Assembly: GCA_037501455.1 (NCBI GenBank)
Contig: CM074865.1
Span: 2,739,001-2,803,000 of the forward strand
Reading direction: 5' to 3'
Source: Lantana camara
Taxonomy: Eukaryota > Streptophyta > Magnoliopsida > Lamiales > Verbenaceae
Length of the DNA: 64,000 nt
Under the pieces are notes generated by a model. The model did not search any database, had not been told where the DNA came from, and saw nothing but the letters and a program-made list of their open reading frames with translations. Positions 30,961-42,721 of the stretch are shown piece by piece. Position numbers and translations under genes: made by a program. The first letter of the stretch is position 1. Each line of letters starts with the position of its first letter.

Positions 30961-33900
30961 GTGGAACTCCATCGGAACTTGGTAATCTTTCACGTCTACA
31001 GTTTCTCAGCATACAAGGCGCCTCTCTAACAGGGGAAATTCCAACTTTTATGTTCAACATGTCTTCTCTACAGACTATCGATCTCAGCAACAATAGTCTA
31101 TCAGAAGACATTCCAGTTTCCAATGTTTGTCATAATCTCCCGAATCTGGAAAATTTGTATCTTCAATACAATCAACTAACCGGAAATATTTTGGACAAAC
31201 TTATGGACTGTAAACAGCTTCAGGTTGTAAATCTCTATGGTAACAAATTCACCGGCAAAATACCTAAGCAAATTGGAAACCTCACCATGTTGAACTACTT
31301 GCGTTTAACCTACAACAATTTCAAAGGTATGTTTAGATTACAACAAGATTCTTGTTGTTATATATGTACTCCGATGGGGATGACGAAAAGTTCCCAAGTA
31401 AATTTTCTAAGTGTTCTTGCATCATAAATGAATAAACTTGCATCTACATAAAAATCCACGAAGATTAATCTTGTCGTTTTTGAAATCTTTTTAACATGTA
31501 TTTAAGAATTAAATCAAATTGACAGGTGAATTGCCGAGTGAGCTTGGCGGCCTTAATCTTGTGGAGTTCACTATCGGCGCCAATGGGTTCTCTGGTCTTA
31601 TCCCTCCTTCTATCTTCAACATATCAACAATGGAATTCTTGGTCTTGTCATTTAATCAGTTCTCAGGTCATCTTCCTTCAATATTTGGCCAATCACTTCC
31701 CAACATAAAAGAACTTTTTTTGAGTGGCAACAAGCTCAGTGGACTTATTCCAAGTTGCATCAACAATGCCACCAGTCTTACAAAATTAGATATGGGTTTC
31801 AACTATTTTTCTGGTCCGGTACCCGACTTGGACAACTTAAGATTCTTGAAAGAGGTTTCGATTGCAGAAAATAGATTAACATTACAATCTCAAAACAATG
31901 AATCAGACTTCCTCACTTCATTGACAAATTGTCGATATTTGGAGAAAATACAAATTGCTACGAATTTACTGGGTGGTAAACTTCCTAACTCAATAGGCAA
32001 CTTATCCGATTCTCTTCATACTTTTTCGGCGTATTCTTGCGGAATTAAAGGCCCTATCCCTTCTGAGATTGGCAACATGATCAACTTGCGACAATTAGCC
32101 CTTGACCGAAATGAGTTGACAGGTGTTATCCCTCCAACACTAGGAAATTTAAGAAAACTCGTTCGTGTATATCTTAATTACAACAAGCTTGAAGGAGAAA
32201 TTCCTACTGAGATTTGTCACTTAAGCAATTTGGGGTTTATCTACGCGAGGAGCAACGCGTTGTCTGGTGTGATTCCTGGATGCATTGGTAAACTCGAATC
32301 CTTGAGAGAATTGTACTTAGATCACAACAACTTGGAATCTAATTTACCCTCCAGTTTGTACAACCTTAGTGATCTCCTGTTCTTAAACTTGTCCTCAAAC
32401 AGGTTAAACGGCCCTCTCTTATCTGAGATTGGAAACTTTAAGGCTATAGGACGAATTGACTTATCTTGGAATCAGTTCAATGGGAATGTCCCAAGTTCCA
32501 TCGAAAACGCAGAGTCATTGGTTTCGCTATCTTTGGCACACAATAAATTTCAAGGGTCGATTCCTGCTTCCTTAGGGAATTTAAGAGGTTTAGTATCGTT
32601 GGATCTTTCCTTTAATAATTTTTCAGGAATTATCCCAAAGTCGTTGGAGGGACTCTTTAGTCTTGAATACTTTAATGTTTCTTACAACAAACTTGAAGGA
32701 CAGATTCCTATAGGAGGTAATTTTTCAAATTTTACAGCTCAGTCATTTTCAAACAATTACCGCCTATGTGGTCCGGCTCGTCTCCAAGTTCCACCTTGTC
32801 TGGAAAACCATACCAAACCAAGTTTTTTCAAGTCTGTTGAGAAATACATTATACCACCTATTTGTGTTGTAGCAGTCTCATTTGTTGTTTCCCTGATTCT
32901 TCTAACGAGAAGAAGAAAAACGAGCAATGCAGAGGGACCCAAAAGCCAAATGTCATCACATCCTTGGAGAGAAAGCTCTTATTTTGAACTCCAACGAGCG
33001 ACAAATGGATTCAGTGAGAGCAACATTCTTGGAAGTGGGAGCTTCGGTTCAGTATTCGTTGGAATATTGTCTGACGGGCTAACAGTTGCAGTAAAAGTTT
33101 TCAATCTACAATCAGAAAATGTGAGAGAAAGCTTTGAGAGAGAAATTCTAGTACTAGGAGCAATAAGGCATAGGAACTTGATCAAGATACTTGGATGTTG
33201 TAGTAATCTAGATTTCAAGGCTTTGGTTTTGGAGTACATGCCTAATGGGAGCTTGGAGAAGTGGCTATATTCGCATAATCTTTTCTTGGATTTGTTACAG
33301 AGAATAAATGTTATGATAGACGTCGCATTCGCTTTGGAATATCTTCATATGGGATACACGCTTCCTATTGTCCATTGTGACCTGAAACCTAGTAACGTTT
33401 TGCTGGATGAAGATATGACTGCCCACGTTGGTGATTTTGGTATGGCTAAACTGTTCGGCAAAGGGGACTTGACAGTGCAAACACAAACCTTGGCAACCAT
33501 CGGTTACATGGCACCAGGTAGTTATGGTCTAATTTGTCACATTTTCAAACCCCATTTTAATTTCACTGATTTCAGTCATATATAGATGTCTTTTGCTTAT
33601 ACAGTTTACAGAGCTTATAGTTTTCCCTTTTGAACTGTCATCAGTTTTTATCAAGTTGTATTTGCAAGCATTTTCAACTTCAAGAACAAAATGTTGTTCA
33701 GAGATGATCTCTCAAATGTTGCATCTAAACTGATTTTAAAGCCCTTTGAAACTCCCCCATATATAGTTTCTGATTTTTTGCAGGCTCATGAAGTGCTTAA
33801 GTCTTTGTTTAATTTGTGAACACAGAATATGGAGCTGAAGGGATTGTATCAACTAGTTGCGATGTATATAGTTTTGGTGTGATGCTGCTCGAGACTTTCA

Positions 33901-34172
33901 CCCGGAAAAAACCAACAGATGACATGTTTGGGGAGGACATGAGCCTCATGAGCTATGTTAGCACCTCATTACAAGAAAACAATGTAACTCGAGTAGTGGA
34001 TAGCAATCTGCTAGTAAGAGAGGAAGACAGTTTCTCAGCTAAAGAGCTATGTTTGTCGTCTGTTCTGCGTGTCGCGATCGAGTGTTTAGCCTTTTCGCCT
34101 TCGGAGAGAATCAACATAAGTGAAGTTGTGGCAAAACTGCAAAAGATTAGAACTTTGTTTCTTGCAAATTAA
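30961..34172 (+). CDS. LRR receptor-like kinase, LRR, transmembrane and kinase exons (non-RD)
   Basis: Exons: 30961-31326 (366 bp), 31526-33517, 33826-34172, all joined in phase 1. The first two give about 20 LRRs. A membrane helix follows near 32850-32915 (IIPPICVVAVSFVVSLIL, then RRRK stop-transfer). The Ser/Thr kinase has the Gly loop GSGSFGSVF, catalytic Lys in VAVK (33094-33096), HCDLKPSN (33373 on), DFG (33433-33441) and APE split by the last intron (GCACCAG|GTAG). HCD instead of HRD marks a non-RD kinase, typical of pattern-recognition receptors (FLS2, EFR, Xa21). Every frame is open to the stop. No signal-peptide exon lies directly upstream; joining the exon at 5710-6487 would give about 1,160 residues, a normal length for the family. 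Confidence 0.88.
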
Positions 34173-34633
34173 AGCAATAAGTTTGCAGAAATGGAAGTTT
34201 TGAACAGAAATATATGTAAGTTGTTATGGCTTTTATGCATTGATATTAATAAATCGCTTCCTTGTGAGTTGTGTGTGTGGATGAATTTTAATGTAAATTC
34301 AGTAAATGACCTATTATATTTTAAAACTATTTTCTTACTGCTTCTGTTTATTTTTGTCTAAAGACATAATTCAAAAATAGACGTGCCATGTCCTGGATAA
34401 ACATGTTGGGTGTCGTGTGTAATATCATGTAATGTGGTATGTGAAAGGGAAAAAAACAAATAAATCATATATAAAAATCTTTAAAAAATTGTAAAAGCAT
34501 ATTTTCGTTTTAATTGGAGAGAAACGTAACGTGCGACATCTAAAGTCGTGTATGCTTGTGCGTCTCTGTATTTTTAATGCTTCAGGTCAGCTAAAGCCAG
34601 GAAGCCAGCGTCTATGGATTCTACCAAAAAAAG
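34173..34633. other. 3' region of the LRR-RLK and spacer
   Basis: The first 60 bp (GCAATAAGTTTGCAGAAATG, AACAGAAATATATG) are conserved after the minus-strand kinase at 63096, so they are the shared 3' UTR. CATATATAAAAATC near 34467 is a TATA-like site for the next small gene. Confidence 0.5.
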
Positions 34634-35241
34634 ATGGAGTCTTTTTCCGACGAACTATTCTCTCTCTCGTATTGGAATTACTTCTCATTTCTTTTCCTCC
34701 GTCCCTTTCTCGCTGTTCTATTTACCTTCTCCTTGCTCTATCTAGGTCAGTCTTTTCGTTTCTATAGATGCATATTGTATATAAATTGTTGGAGTATATG
34801 ATTGCTGTGTTTCTGTGGGTTATGATGAATTTCTTTGAGTTTTTGATGTGGGTTGTTGGGATCTGCCTTCACCGTGCCTTTTGTGCCACGTTCTTCGTCT
34901 GGGCTGTTGAAATTTGGTTTAAATTTGCTACCTTTTTTCGTGTTTTGTAAATTTCGAGCTTCTTAATCTGGGTTGCTGAGCTTTTTCCTGATTGATGGGT
35001 TTTGTGGAACTTGGCTTAAATTTTTGAATATATGGGATCTTGATATGCTGCAAGTAGGACTTTTCTGAACTTTATTTCATCTGGGGTTTGTGAAATTTTG
35101 CCTAAAGATTCGTCTTTTGTTCTTATGTGTGTTGTTTGTGTAGGCTGGTTCTTGGCATGGAAGCTGGTGCTTGTTCATGTACCTCTCGTGCAGGAGATTT
35201 TTGGCCTTGGGAAGGAACCTGTGAAGCCAAAGCGCTGGTAG
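34634..35241 (+). CDS. small two-exon gene, 69-residue membrane protein
   Basis: Exon 1 34634-34745 starts ATGGAGTCTTTTTCCG; donor CTAG|GTCAGT. Exon 2 35144-35241 follows acceptor TGTGTAG|. The join is phase 1 and yields MESFSDELFSLSYWN, a hydrophobic stretch (FLFLRPFLAVLFTFSLLYL, then GWFLAWKLVLVHV) and a basic tail GKEPVKPKRW before TAG. The hydrophobic stretch is long enough for one or two membrane segments. Both exons are too short for most ORF calling. Composition, splice sites and a clean frame argue for a real gene. I do not recognise the family. It sits between receptor copies and does not resemble them. Confidence 0.65.
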
Positions 35242-35259
35242 AAGAAGATTTACTCAATT

Positions 35260-35603
35260 AAGAAAATATCATTTTTCGTCCTCTACATATGGTATTTTTC
35301 GGTTTTGGTCCTGAATTATTCATGTTTCTCACATTGCATCCTCTATGTTTTAAAAAGTCTCAATTTCAGTCCTTTAGCTAACGGACGTTAATTTTTTAAC
35401 GGAAAAAGGTGTGTGTCACTCACGCGTCCCGAATGAATGTGAGCACTCACGCGCCTTTTTCCGTCCAATATTTAACGTCAGTTAGTGAAAGGACTAAAAT
35501 TGAGATTTTTTGAAACACAGAGGATGCAATATGAGAAAAGTGAAAAGTTCAGGACCAAAACCGAAAAATGCCATATGTAGAGAATGAAAAATGATATTTT
35601 CCC
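35260..35603. mobile_element. Mutator-type MITE, 344 bp, with 9-bp duplication
   Basis: TACTCAATT flanks both ends (35251-35259 and 35604-35612). The inverted ends read AAGAAAATATCATTTTTCG and, as complement, GGGAAAATATCATTTTTCA, and stay paired for about 55 bp. It starts 18 bp after the stop of the small gene and so lies in its 3' UTR or just past it. A central CTCACGCG pair adds an inner palindrome. Confidence 0.85.
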
Positions 35604-35612
35604 TACTCAATT

Positions 35613-37029
35613 TTACAATAGGATCAATGCCCAAAATCCCATTGGAGTGGTAGAATCTTCCATCGTATTGAATTCTTTTATAGATTGCATTCGAATTGAA
35701 GCATTTGTGTTTGAAAGAATGATTTGATGGATCTTAGAGGGTATTTAGCTGAGCTTATAATCTCTTTGGGGGCTTATTTTCAAAACAAGATCCAACTATC
35801 TTATAAGCTCCAAAAGCATTGGGTAGATTGCATTGGAGCCGAACACCGTCTTAAACAACACTAGCAGGAATTTCTAAGTTTCCAACAAAATTATGGTATG
35901 AAAAAGCAGGAAATTCATGACTCGGATTAGCCTAAGTAGTCTTTTGTTTCGGAAGTACCAAACAATATTTTAAAAAATTATACCAAAAAAAATCTCAATT
36001 ATTCAAGCAAAATAATTAACTAGATATATAACTTTGAAACCAAAGGTTTGGCCATTTAGCCTAAAACTTTGTTTATGTCGTTCCATCAAATCAGCACAAA
36101 AAAGAGTTCCTGAAACCTTACTCAAATCGTACAAGATAAGAAAATGAATGGGAGAACAATTTCAATTTAAATGCAAAACTTGTCAGAATGATTAGTTCTG
36201 ATAAAAAAGTGATATTTTGAGGCCAACAATGATGAATCGTGTAAATGACGAGCCGAAAGTGGATTTGTTGTATAGTTGGAGATGAAAATAGCAATATTCC
36301 CAAAATATCCGAGCAAATTTCCCAAATGGTACTTAGCAAAAACTTAAAAGAGTCGATTTCATTTATTTGGCCTTTTGGTTTCATGGACTTTATTTACTCA
36401 TGTACCCTTTCCACACGCATATATTGGAAGCAAGACTTTTGATCATCTACCAGCCCCACACGCATATATTGGAAGTAGAATTCCTAAACCGTAGCAAAGA
36501 CGGTAGAAAACAGAATATTCAAAGATAAAATGATGTAAAGGAATAACATATAATTCTGGAAAATGACATTTAATTTCATTAATGAAGTCAGATGCCCTGT
36601 TTTATCGTGGGGCACCATGGCTTTTATGTCATGCGTGCACTTACTACTAGCAACAAAAAATCTAATTAACCAACTAACTAAACGTAATTTACATCAGAAT
36701 ATTTACAGCATCTAACTATGCTAACAAAGACTTAAGAGTCGACCACAATTAGTTAGTCATTCCCCAAACTACACGTAATATCTCTTCTTTGTGGTCGAAG
36801 TTTCGTAAAAGATAATAGATATATTGGGAGCAGAGTTCCCAGAAGGTAGCGAAGACTTGAAGAATCAATCTCAGCTATTTGGTTTATTGGACTTTCCACA
36901 TGTACCCCACACGTAAATATTGGAAGCAGTTCTTCAACGGCAGCGAAGACTTAAAGAGCTGACCCAATAAAAAAAAAAACCAAAGACTTAAAGAGTCAAC
37001 CTCGGTTATTTGATTTATTAGTTTCTTGG
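35613..37029. other. spacer with a copia LTR remnant
   Basis: 35945-36070 resembles the copia LTR at 9960 (GGAAGTACCAAACAATATTT, CAAGCAAAATAATTAACTAG). From 36380 on, several copies of ACACG(C/T)A(A/T)ATATTGGAAGCA with nearby CAGCGAAGACTTAAAGAG form a repeated distal promoter block for the receptor at 37154. No gene is seen. Confidence 0.45.
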
Positions 37030-37153
37030 ACTTTCCTCATGTACCCTAAACTACACGTAAATACCTCTCCTTTCTGGTCTAAATTTGGTAACAGATAATA
37101 GATATAGTTCATTATTGATAGCTAGAGCTCCAAACTACACAACAAGTCGTCCA
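37030..37153 (+). promoter_or_regulatory. conserved receptor promoter block
   Basis: CTCATGTACCCTAAACTACA, then ACGTAAATACCTCTCCTTTC, and a leader ending AACTACACAACAAGTCGTCC precede the ATG. The same sequence with few changes precedes the minus-strand receptor start at 57846. It includes an ACGT core. Confidence 0.6.
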
Positions 37154-38313
37154 ATGGATAAACTTCCTGTGATCATGATTGCTGTCTTAATATTCTGGCT
37201 CAGTATTAGAACAATTTCATTTGCTGAAATAGTTTCAAAAGAAGATGAAGAAACAATTCTTGCTTTCAAATCCACAATAATCTCAGACCCTTTTCAAATA
37301 TTGTCCAAAAACTGGTCCACTGACGCATCCATCTGTACATGGATTGGTATATCGTGCACCACCGGTACCCGCACCACTCCTCGAAGAGTCACGGCCCTTA
37401 ATTTCTCCGGCTTCGGTTTTCAGGCCACTCATCTCACTCCAAATCTTGGAAACTTAACATTCCTCGATTCATTAGACCTCAGCCACAACAACTTCACGGG
37501 CTTCATACCCCGCAAGCTCTCTAATCTGCAACGTTTAAGGATACTGGAACTCGGGTACAACTTTCTTGGTGGAGAAATCCCACGAGAAATCGGCCATCTT
37601 TCTTCGCTGGAAACACTGGGCTTGAGCTATAATTCTCTGACAGGATGTATTCCTCATGGGATCTTCAACTTGTCTAGGATCAAACAAATTGTTCTCATGA
37701 ATAATAGTCTCTCGGGAAGTGTTCCAGATTCCATTTCCCATAATCTTCCCAACCTGGAGCAACTGGATCTAAGCACCAACAGTATCACAGGTACGCTGAC
37801 AGCCTCCAAGTGATTAGATTCTCTTTAAAATGACAAATTTTTCATGCCTCTCCAAGTTTTCTCGTATCGATCATGGCATACACAATGGATTTAGCAGGTC
37901 AATTACCTCTCTCCATCTTCAACATATCAACAATGGAAATCCTGGCGCTCCAATTCAATCACTTCTCAGGTCATCTCCCTTCAACCATAGAAATATTGGA
38001 CTTGGGAGTATAGTCTTATTACAGTCCTGTTAGTTTGCTTTCTTAAATTTTTCAAGTATGAAATGCATTGATCACACGAACAGTTCTGCCTTAGGTGTGC
38101 TGCCAAATGATATGTGCAACAATATTGAACAGCTTCGCGAGCTTTATCTCGATCGTAATCAACTTAGTGGCCAAATTCCATTCAATATTTACAAGTGCAG
38201 CAAGTTGGAGTTACTGTCCTTGGCGATTAATCATTTCAATGGGAGCATCCCAACTTCCATTGGCTCGTTGGTAAAACTTCAAATCTTGTTTCTAGGGGAC
38301 AACAACTTCCATG
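37154..38313 (+). CDS. LRR receptor fragment without kinase, three exons
   Basis: Exon 1 37154-37790 (637 bp) has a signal peptide (MDKLPVIMIAVLIFWLSI), LRRNT (CTWIGISC) and about five LRRs, ending ITG with donor CACAG|GTACG. It is exactly 141 bp (47 codons) shorter than the exon at 5710, a clean two-LRR difference. Exon 2 37898-37969 is a 72-bp remnant of the GEL module. Exon 3 38095-38313 is a 219-bp GVL module. All joins are phase 1. No further LRR or kinase exon follows; the next 14 kb is spacer and transposon. It is a truncated copy, or could encode a secreted LRR protein if the last exon is read through. Confidence 0.7.
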
Positions 38314-39870
38314 GTATGTATTCTACTTCTTATAACTCGAGGAGAAGTCTGAAAGTCGACATATATAGAAGCTTAGTTGAGCACTTGAGGCCTATTAGAG
38401 AATGAAACTAATTTCAAAACTATTTCTTCCCCTCTCTTTATAATAGAGTCATTATACATCTTCTATAAGAAATAACTAGTAACTCTGCACATTCGATGCA
38501 TACACAAATAAAAAATTATTAATATTAATATATTAAATAATTTTTTAATTAATGTATATTCTATAATTATTTTTAATATAATAACCAAATTACGATAAAT
38601 AAACAACATAAGATAGTGTCATATTAATAATTAAAATTAAAAACATAAGCGGAAAGAGATAAAAAAAAATATATGAAAAAGAAAAGAAAAGCCTTCCAAA
38701 CCAAAAAAAAAAAAAAAAAAAAAAAGAAAAGCTTTGAAGTGATAAGAGAAAAAAATAAATTAGGAAAACGTGGGAGTTACGAAATAGAATAAATAAATAC
38801 ATAAAAAAGAAAAGAAAACGAAAATTAGAGACCAAGAGTTCATGACACCACAATTGACTGTGACGCTTAATAAATAATATAGAATAAAAGGAGAACACGG
38901 CGAAACTGACTCATGTAATTTGGAAAATTCTACAGGTTCCGATTATAATATACGCATAATTTGCTTTGGCAATGTATGTGAACATCAATTAACATAAGCA
39001 CCATGCACGTTGACATATAATATCAGGATAATTCTAATCCGAATTTAACTCGGTCAAACCGATATAATCAAGGAAGACACTAAGCGGGGGATTGTGGGTC
39101 AAATGACCCCACTTAAATTTTATTTCTTAATACTATTCATGTATTTTTAATGTGTTTTTTTATTTTTAATTAATTTTAGATGTTTCGACCCCAAATAAAA
39201 TTGAGAAATATATATATATAATTGATCCTCGAGATTTTTTTATCCCACTGACTGGGTATAACGAGGGGGCGAGTGTTTTATACTTGTCGTATAATTTGTA
39301 AAAATATTATGGAGAGTAAGAAATTAAATGGCAAGTATAATATATTTGTCCTTTAATTGTTTGAGAATCCGCCAGGGTTTGTGCTAGAAGTTTTGGTAAT
39401 ATTATTTGTTGCGGTTGTTAGTTTGGCCTTTGAATTGATGGTATAATAGCTTGTTCAATGGTAAATTGGTAATTGGTGTTTGGAGTATAAGAAATGAAAT
39501 TAATTTGTAAACATAGGTAAAAAGGACAGTATAAGATAACAAAATGTTTAAATGAAAACGAATTTGAGCAAGCGCAGCACTTCCCTCCTCTTGGGGGTTA
39601 AGATAAGATACAAAAGATGGAGAGTGCCAATTCTTCTTTTATAAGGAGTTCTTGATTAATTTGTAATAGTACAGGAAAGTTTTTTTTTTTTTTTTTTTCC
39701 CTTTTGTAAGGAGTTCTTATATCAACAGTTTTTAATTAGGAATAATTATGTAAATGCATATTATTAATTTAAAATTATGAAATAAATACTTATTAACTTA
39801 CGGTATGACTCTTATTAAAATAAAATTATGGTTTCATCCATTTATTTAAAAAATTATAGATTTTTTTATA
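38314..39870. other. AT-rich spacer derived from receptor introns
   Basis: Contains the empty version of the copia target (TAATATTATTTGTTGCGGTTG, then GTTTGGCCTTTGAATTGATGG, near 39395-39445), purine runs near 38655-38750, and no convincing gene. Confidence 0.45.
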
Positions 39871-39871
39871 A

Positions 39872-39960
39872 CACACACACCTCAAGTGGCCCAAGGGATT
39901 CGAACCCGGGCATTGCCTTCGAGAAAAAACCCTTAAACCACTTGATCAACCCCTGTTGGC
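39872..39960 (-). mobile_element. SINE-like Pol III fragment
   Basis: On the minus strand GTTGATCAAGTGGTTTAAGG resembles a tRNA-derived A box, and GGGTTCGAATCCC about 35 bases later is a good B box. The sequence does not fold as a full tRNA by eye, so a SINE relic is more likely. Confidence 0.45.
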
Positions 39961-40992
39961 TTATTGAAAAAAAATTATAGATTGTTCATTAAGGATACTT
40001 ATACTAATTAATTGTATTCAAATTTGATAATATAAGGTGCCAATTTTTTCCTATTTAAGACATACAATTTGAAATATTTCTTGATGTCTAACGAATTAAA
40101 ATACATATTATAAATTATTATTTTAAAAATATTAAAAAAATATACTTCTTAACTTAAAATAGTCCACTTTCTAAAGTAAAATTAAGATTTCTCCAATTTA
40201 TAAAACAAATATAGATAGTTCAACTAAAATTCTTTTAATATTAATACACTAATTAATTGTATTCAAATTTAATAGTATAATTTGCCCATTTTTTTCCATT
40301 TAAGGTATAAATTTTGAAATCTTTATTATAATAAGAAACTTATAACAAATTAGAAGCCAACAAATTAATTCACGTTATAAAATTGGGCAATGACCACATT
40401 CTCAATTACATATTGTTAAAAAGTGTGTCTCATATATTTAAATAAAAATCTTATATAGAAGTTATAATAACATATTTCGTGATTGAAGAATTTCTTTAGC
40501 AATATAAAGAGGAAAATTACAATTTGTCGTAAAGAGTAACAATGCGAACACTGTTATTTTCATTCAATCTTTTTAATTAATTTTGTTCAAATTTCATAAT
40601 ATAAGTTGTCAACATTTTCAATTTTAATGCCAACCATTTGAGATGTTTATCATAATAAGAGATATCTAACGAATTGAAAGAGCACAAATTAATTCACATT
40701 ATATCTCTTATTTTTATATAAAAGTCCTATATAGGTGTCATGTAACAACATAATTTGTGACTGAAGAATTCTTTTAACAATATTATAAAATGAAAAAAAA
40801 TACAATTTTAGCCCCACATAGCGTAAAAAATAGTATTGTTTGTATCGGTATTTTCATTTAACATTTTTAGCATCGAACTTTTTAAAACTATTACAATTTA
40901 AGTTCAACTATTATTTTTTTAACGGAAAAGACATGAGCACCAGACATGCGCCATATATAAGTTAAGTCTACTACTTAAGTTTTAAGTTGAGT
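39961..40992. other. AT-rich spacer, no feature seen
   Basis: Over 75 percent A+T by eye, with repeated words such as TAATTGTATTCAAATTTGATA and GAAATATTT, likely old transposon debris. No reading frame of interest. Confidence 0.35.
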
Positions 40993-41180
40993 GCTACGGG
41001 TGTTTTCAAAACCGGACCGGACCGGCCGATTCGTCCGGTTCAACCAGTGACCGGAGCCTTGTTCGGTCCAATAGACCCCCCAAAACCAGTAAGGTTTGGA
41101 TCGGCTGGAAACCGGACAAATCGTCCGGTTAACCGGCGGTTTCGGTACCAGAAACCGGACCGGACCGTCGATTCATGAAA
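40993..41180. mobile_element. hAT-type terminus with CCGGTT-rich subterminal repeats
   Basis: CTACGGGTGTTTTCAAAACC is followed by dense ACCGGACCGG / CCGGTT words in both orientations up to 41170. This layout parallels the element at 749 but with a different word. No partner end is visible, so it is a terminal remnant. MASSSTNQAAINS at 41460 could be a transposase start, closing after 20 codons. Confidence 0.45.
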
Positions 41181-42053
41181 TAACGATTTCTTTCCCCCTT
41201 TTTTTTTTTTTGCCTTACTTCTGGATTTCAACGTTTGCTTCTGATTTTCAATATACTTTTTTGGCTTCCGAATCTCAACATCTGCTTCTGATTTTCAATA
41301 TATTTTCCCTGCTCGCTCGGCTACTGTTTGAAGCTTAGTTCTTGTTTCTCATGCACTGCTACACTAGAGAGAATTAGGTCCCAAGGGACGCCCAAGTCTT
41401 TTTTTAGGGATATAACCCTCAATTTCTTTTCCCTTTTTCTTTCCCCAATATTTTCTGACATGGCATCTTCATCTACTAATCAAGCAGCAATTAACTCGTT
41501 TTGTAAAAGGAAGAAATTTTAGGGGCCCTTCTACAAATAAAATAAATTTATAAGTTAGAACAAAACAAAAACAAAAGCCCTAAATCTAACATAATTTCTC
41601 CATTTTTCCTTCCTTTCCTCTTCCGCTCTTATCCCGTTCTTCTTCTTCGGCTACATCCCCCAGATCTGTCCCTTTGTTCGCATATCATATCAGCATCACC
41701 ATCACGTATTTGAAGTTGACCCAAACCACAGGTTTTAGGGCTTGAAGTCGAGCATCTAAGGACTGGGCTTCATGAGCAATGAACAACTATTAAGAACATG
41801 AACCCCAATCCTTAGAAGCTAACTCCAAGCTCCAAAACGGTGATTTGTTTTCGCGTTCGTCTGCCTCTATTGAAGAAGAAGAAGAAAGAAGGGGAGAGAG
41901 AAAGCGGCTAGGGTTTTGCTTGAAGTAAGGTGTGAGGATGACAAGTGATCATTGGAATATTTATGGAAGAATTAGGTGTACATGCATTCAATTCAATACT
42001 ATGACGGTTGGTTGTTGAGGAATAAATAAATAAAGAATGGGATTTAATAAATA
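41181..42053. other. junction region before the MULE, left boundary unresolved
   Basis: From about 41521 (AGGGGCCCTTCTACAAATAA) the sequence resembles 49850-49960 in the same orientation, so the large MULE region may start here. A GAAGAAGAAGAAGAAAG run near 41875 and CTAGGGTTTTGC near 41910 resemble a 5' UTR, but no gene follows. Confidence 0.3.
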
Positions 42054-42596
42054 AATCGCACAAGCGATTTAATGAATCGCGCAATCTATTCTTCTTATAG
42101 AGCTAGTTTTTTATTTGTTTTAAATATTTATTTGATTTATTTTTTACCCTAAACCCTAAAAATTTGATATAGTTGAATGCATCTGCAAACTACGAACCGA
42201 ATAATATTGAATGCATGTAGGCCTAATAAATCGCTCAAGCGATTTAATTAATCGCTCACGCGATTCTAGTCCTTTATTTTATTTAAATATTATTTATTTA
42301 TTTTCTTTATTTAATCGCCTGAGCGATTAAATATTAAAAATAAATATTTCTATTTATCTGTTTAAATTCTAGTTAGCTGATGAATCTAGTGCGCGATTCA
42401 TCAAATCGCGTGAGCGATTCTGGTTAATCGCTCACGCGATTTTATAAATCGCTCACGCGATTAAATATTAAAAATAAATATTTCTATTTATCTGATTAAA
42501 TTCTAGTTAGCTGATGAATCTAGTGCGCGATTCATCAAATCGCGTGAGCGATTCTGGTTAATCGCTCACGCGATTCAATGTATCGCTCACGCGATT
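42054..42596. repeat. clusters of the 16-bp dyad AATCGC-N4-GCGATT, 21-bp period
   Basis: Copies start at 42054, 42229, 42250, 42313, then 42383, 42404, 42426, 42447 and again 42517, 42538, 42560, 42581. Within clusters the start-to-start distance is 21 or 22 bp. The last two groups are copies of one larger unit. Confidence 0.9.
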
Positions 42597-42721
42597 CAAT
42601 GAAGAATAGTAAAACCATTAAAACTGTAAAATACAGCATACTAGATATATAAAAATAGAACAACATTCAGTCTGCTTTCATTACAAAACCAGTAAAATAC
42701 ATTACAATCAAACTAAATATT

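Noticed and set aside
39872..39960. A tRNA gene on the minus strand
   Set aside because: A and B box-like words are present, but I cannot fold acceptor, D and anticodon stems; a SINE relic fits better.
41460..41522. MASSSTNQAAINS as a hAT transposase start
   Set aside because: Closes after 20 codons and no further transposase domain follows.
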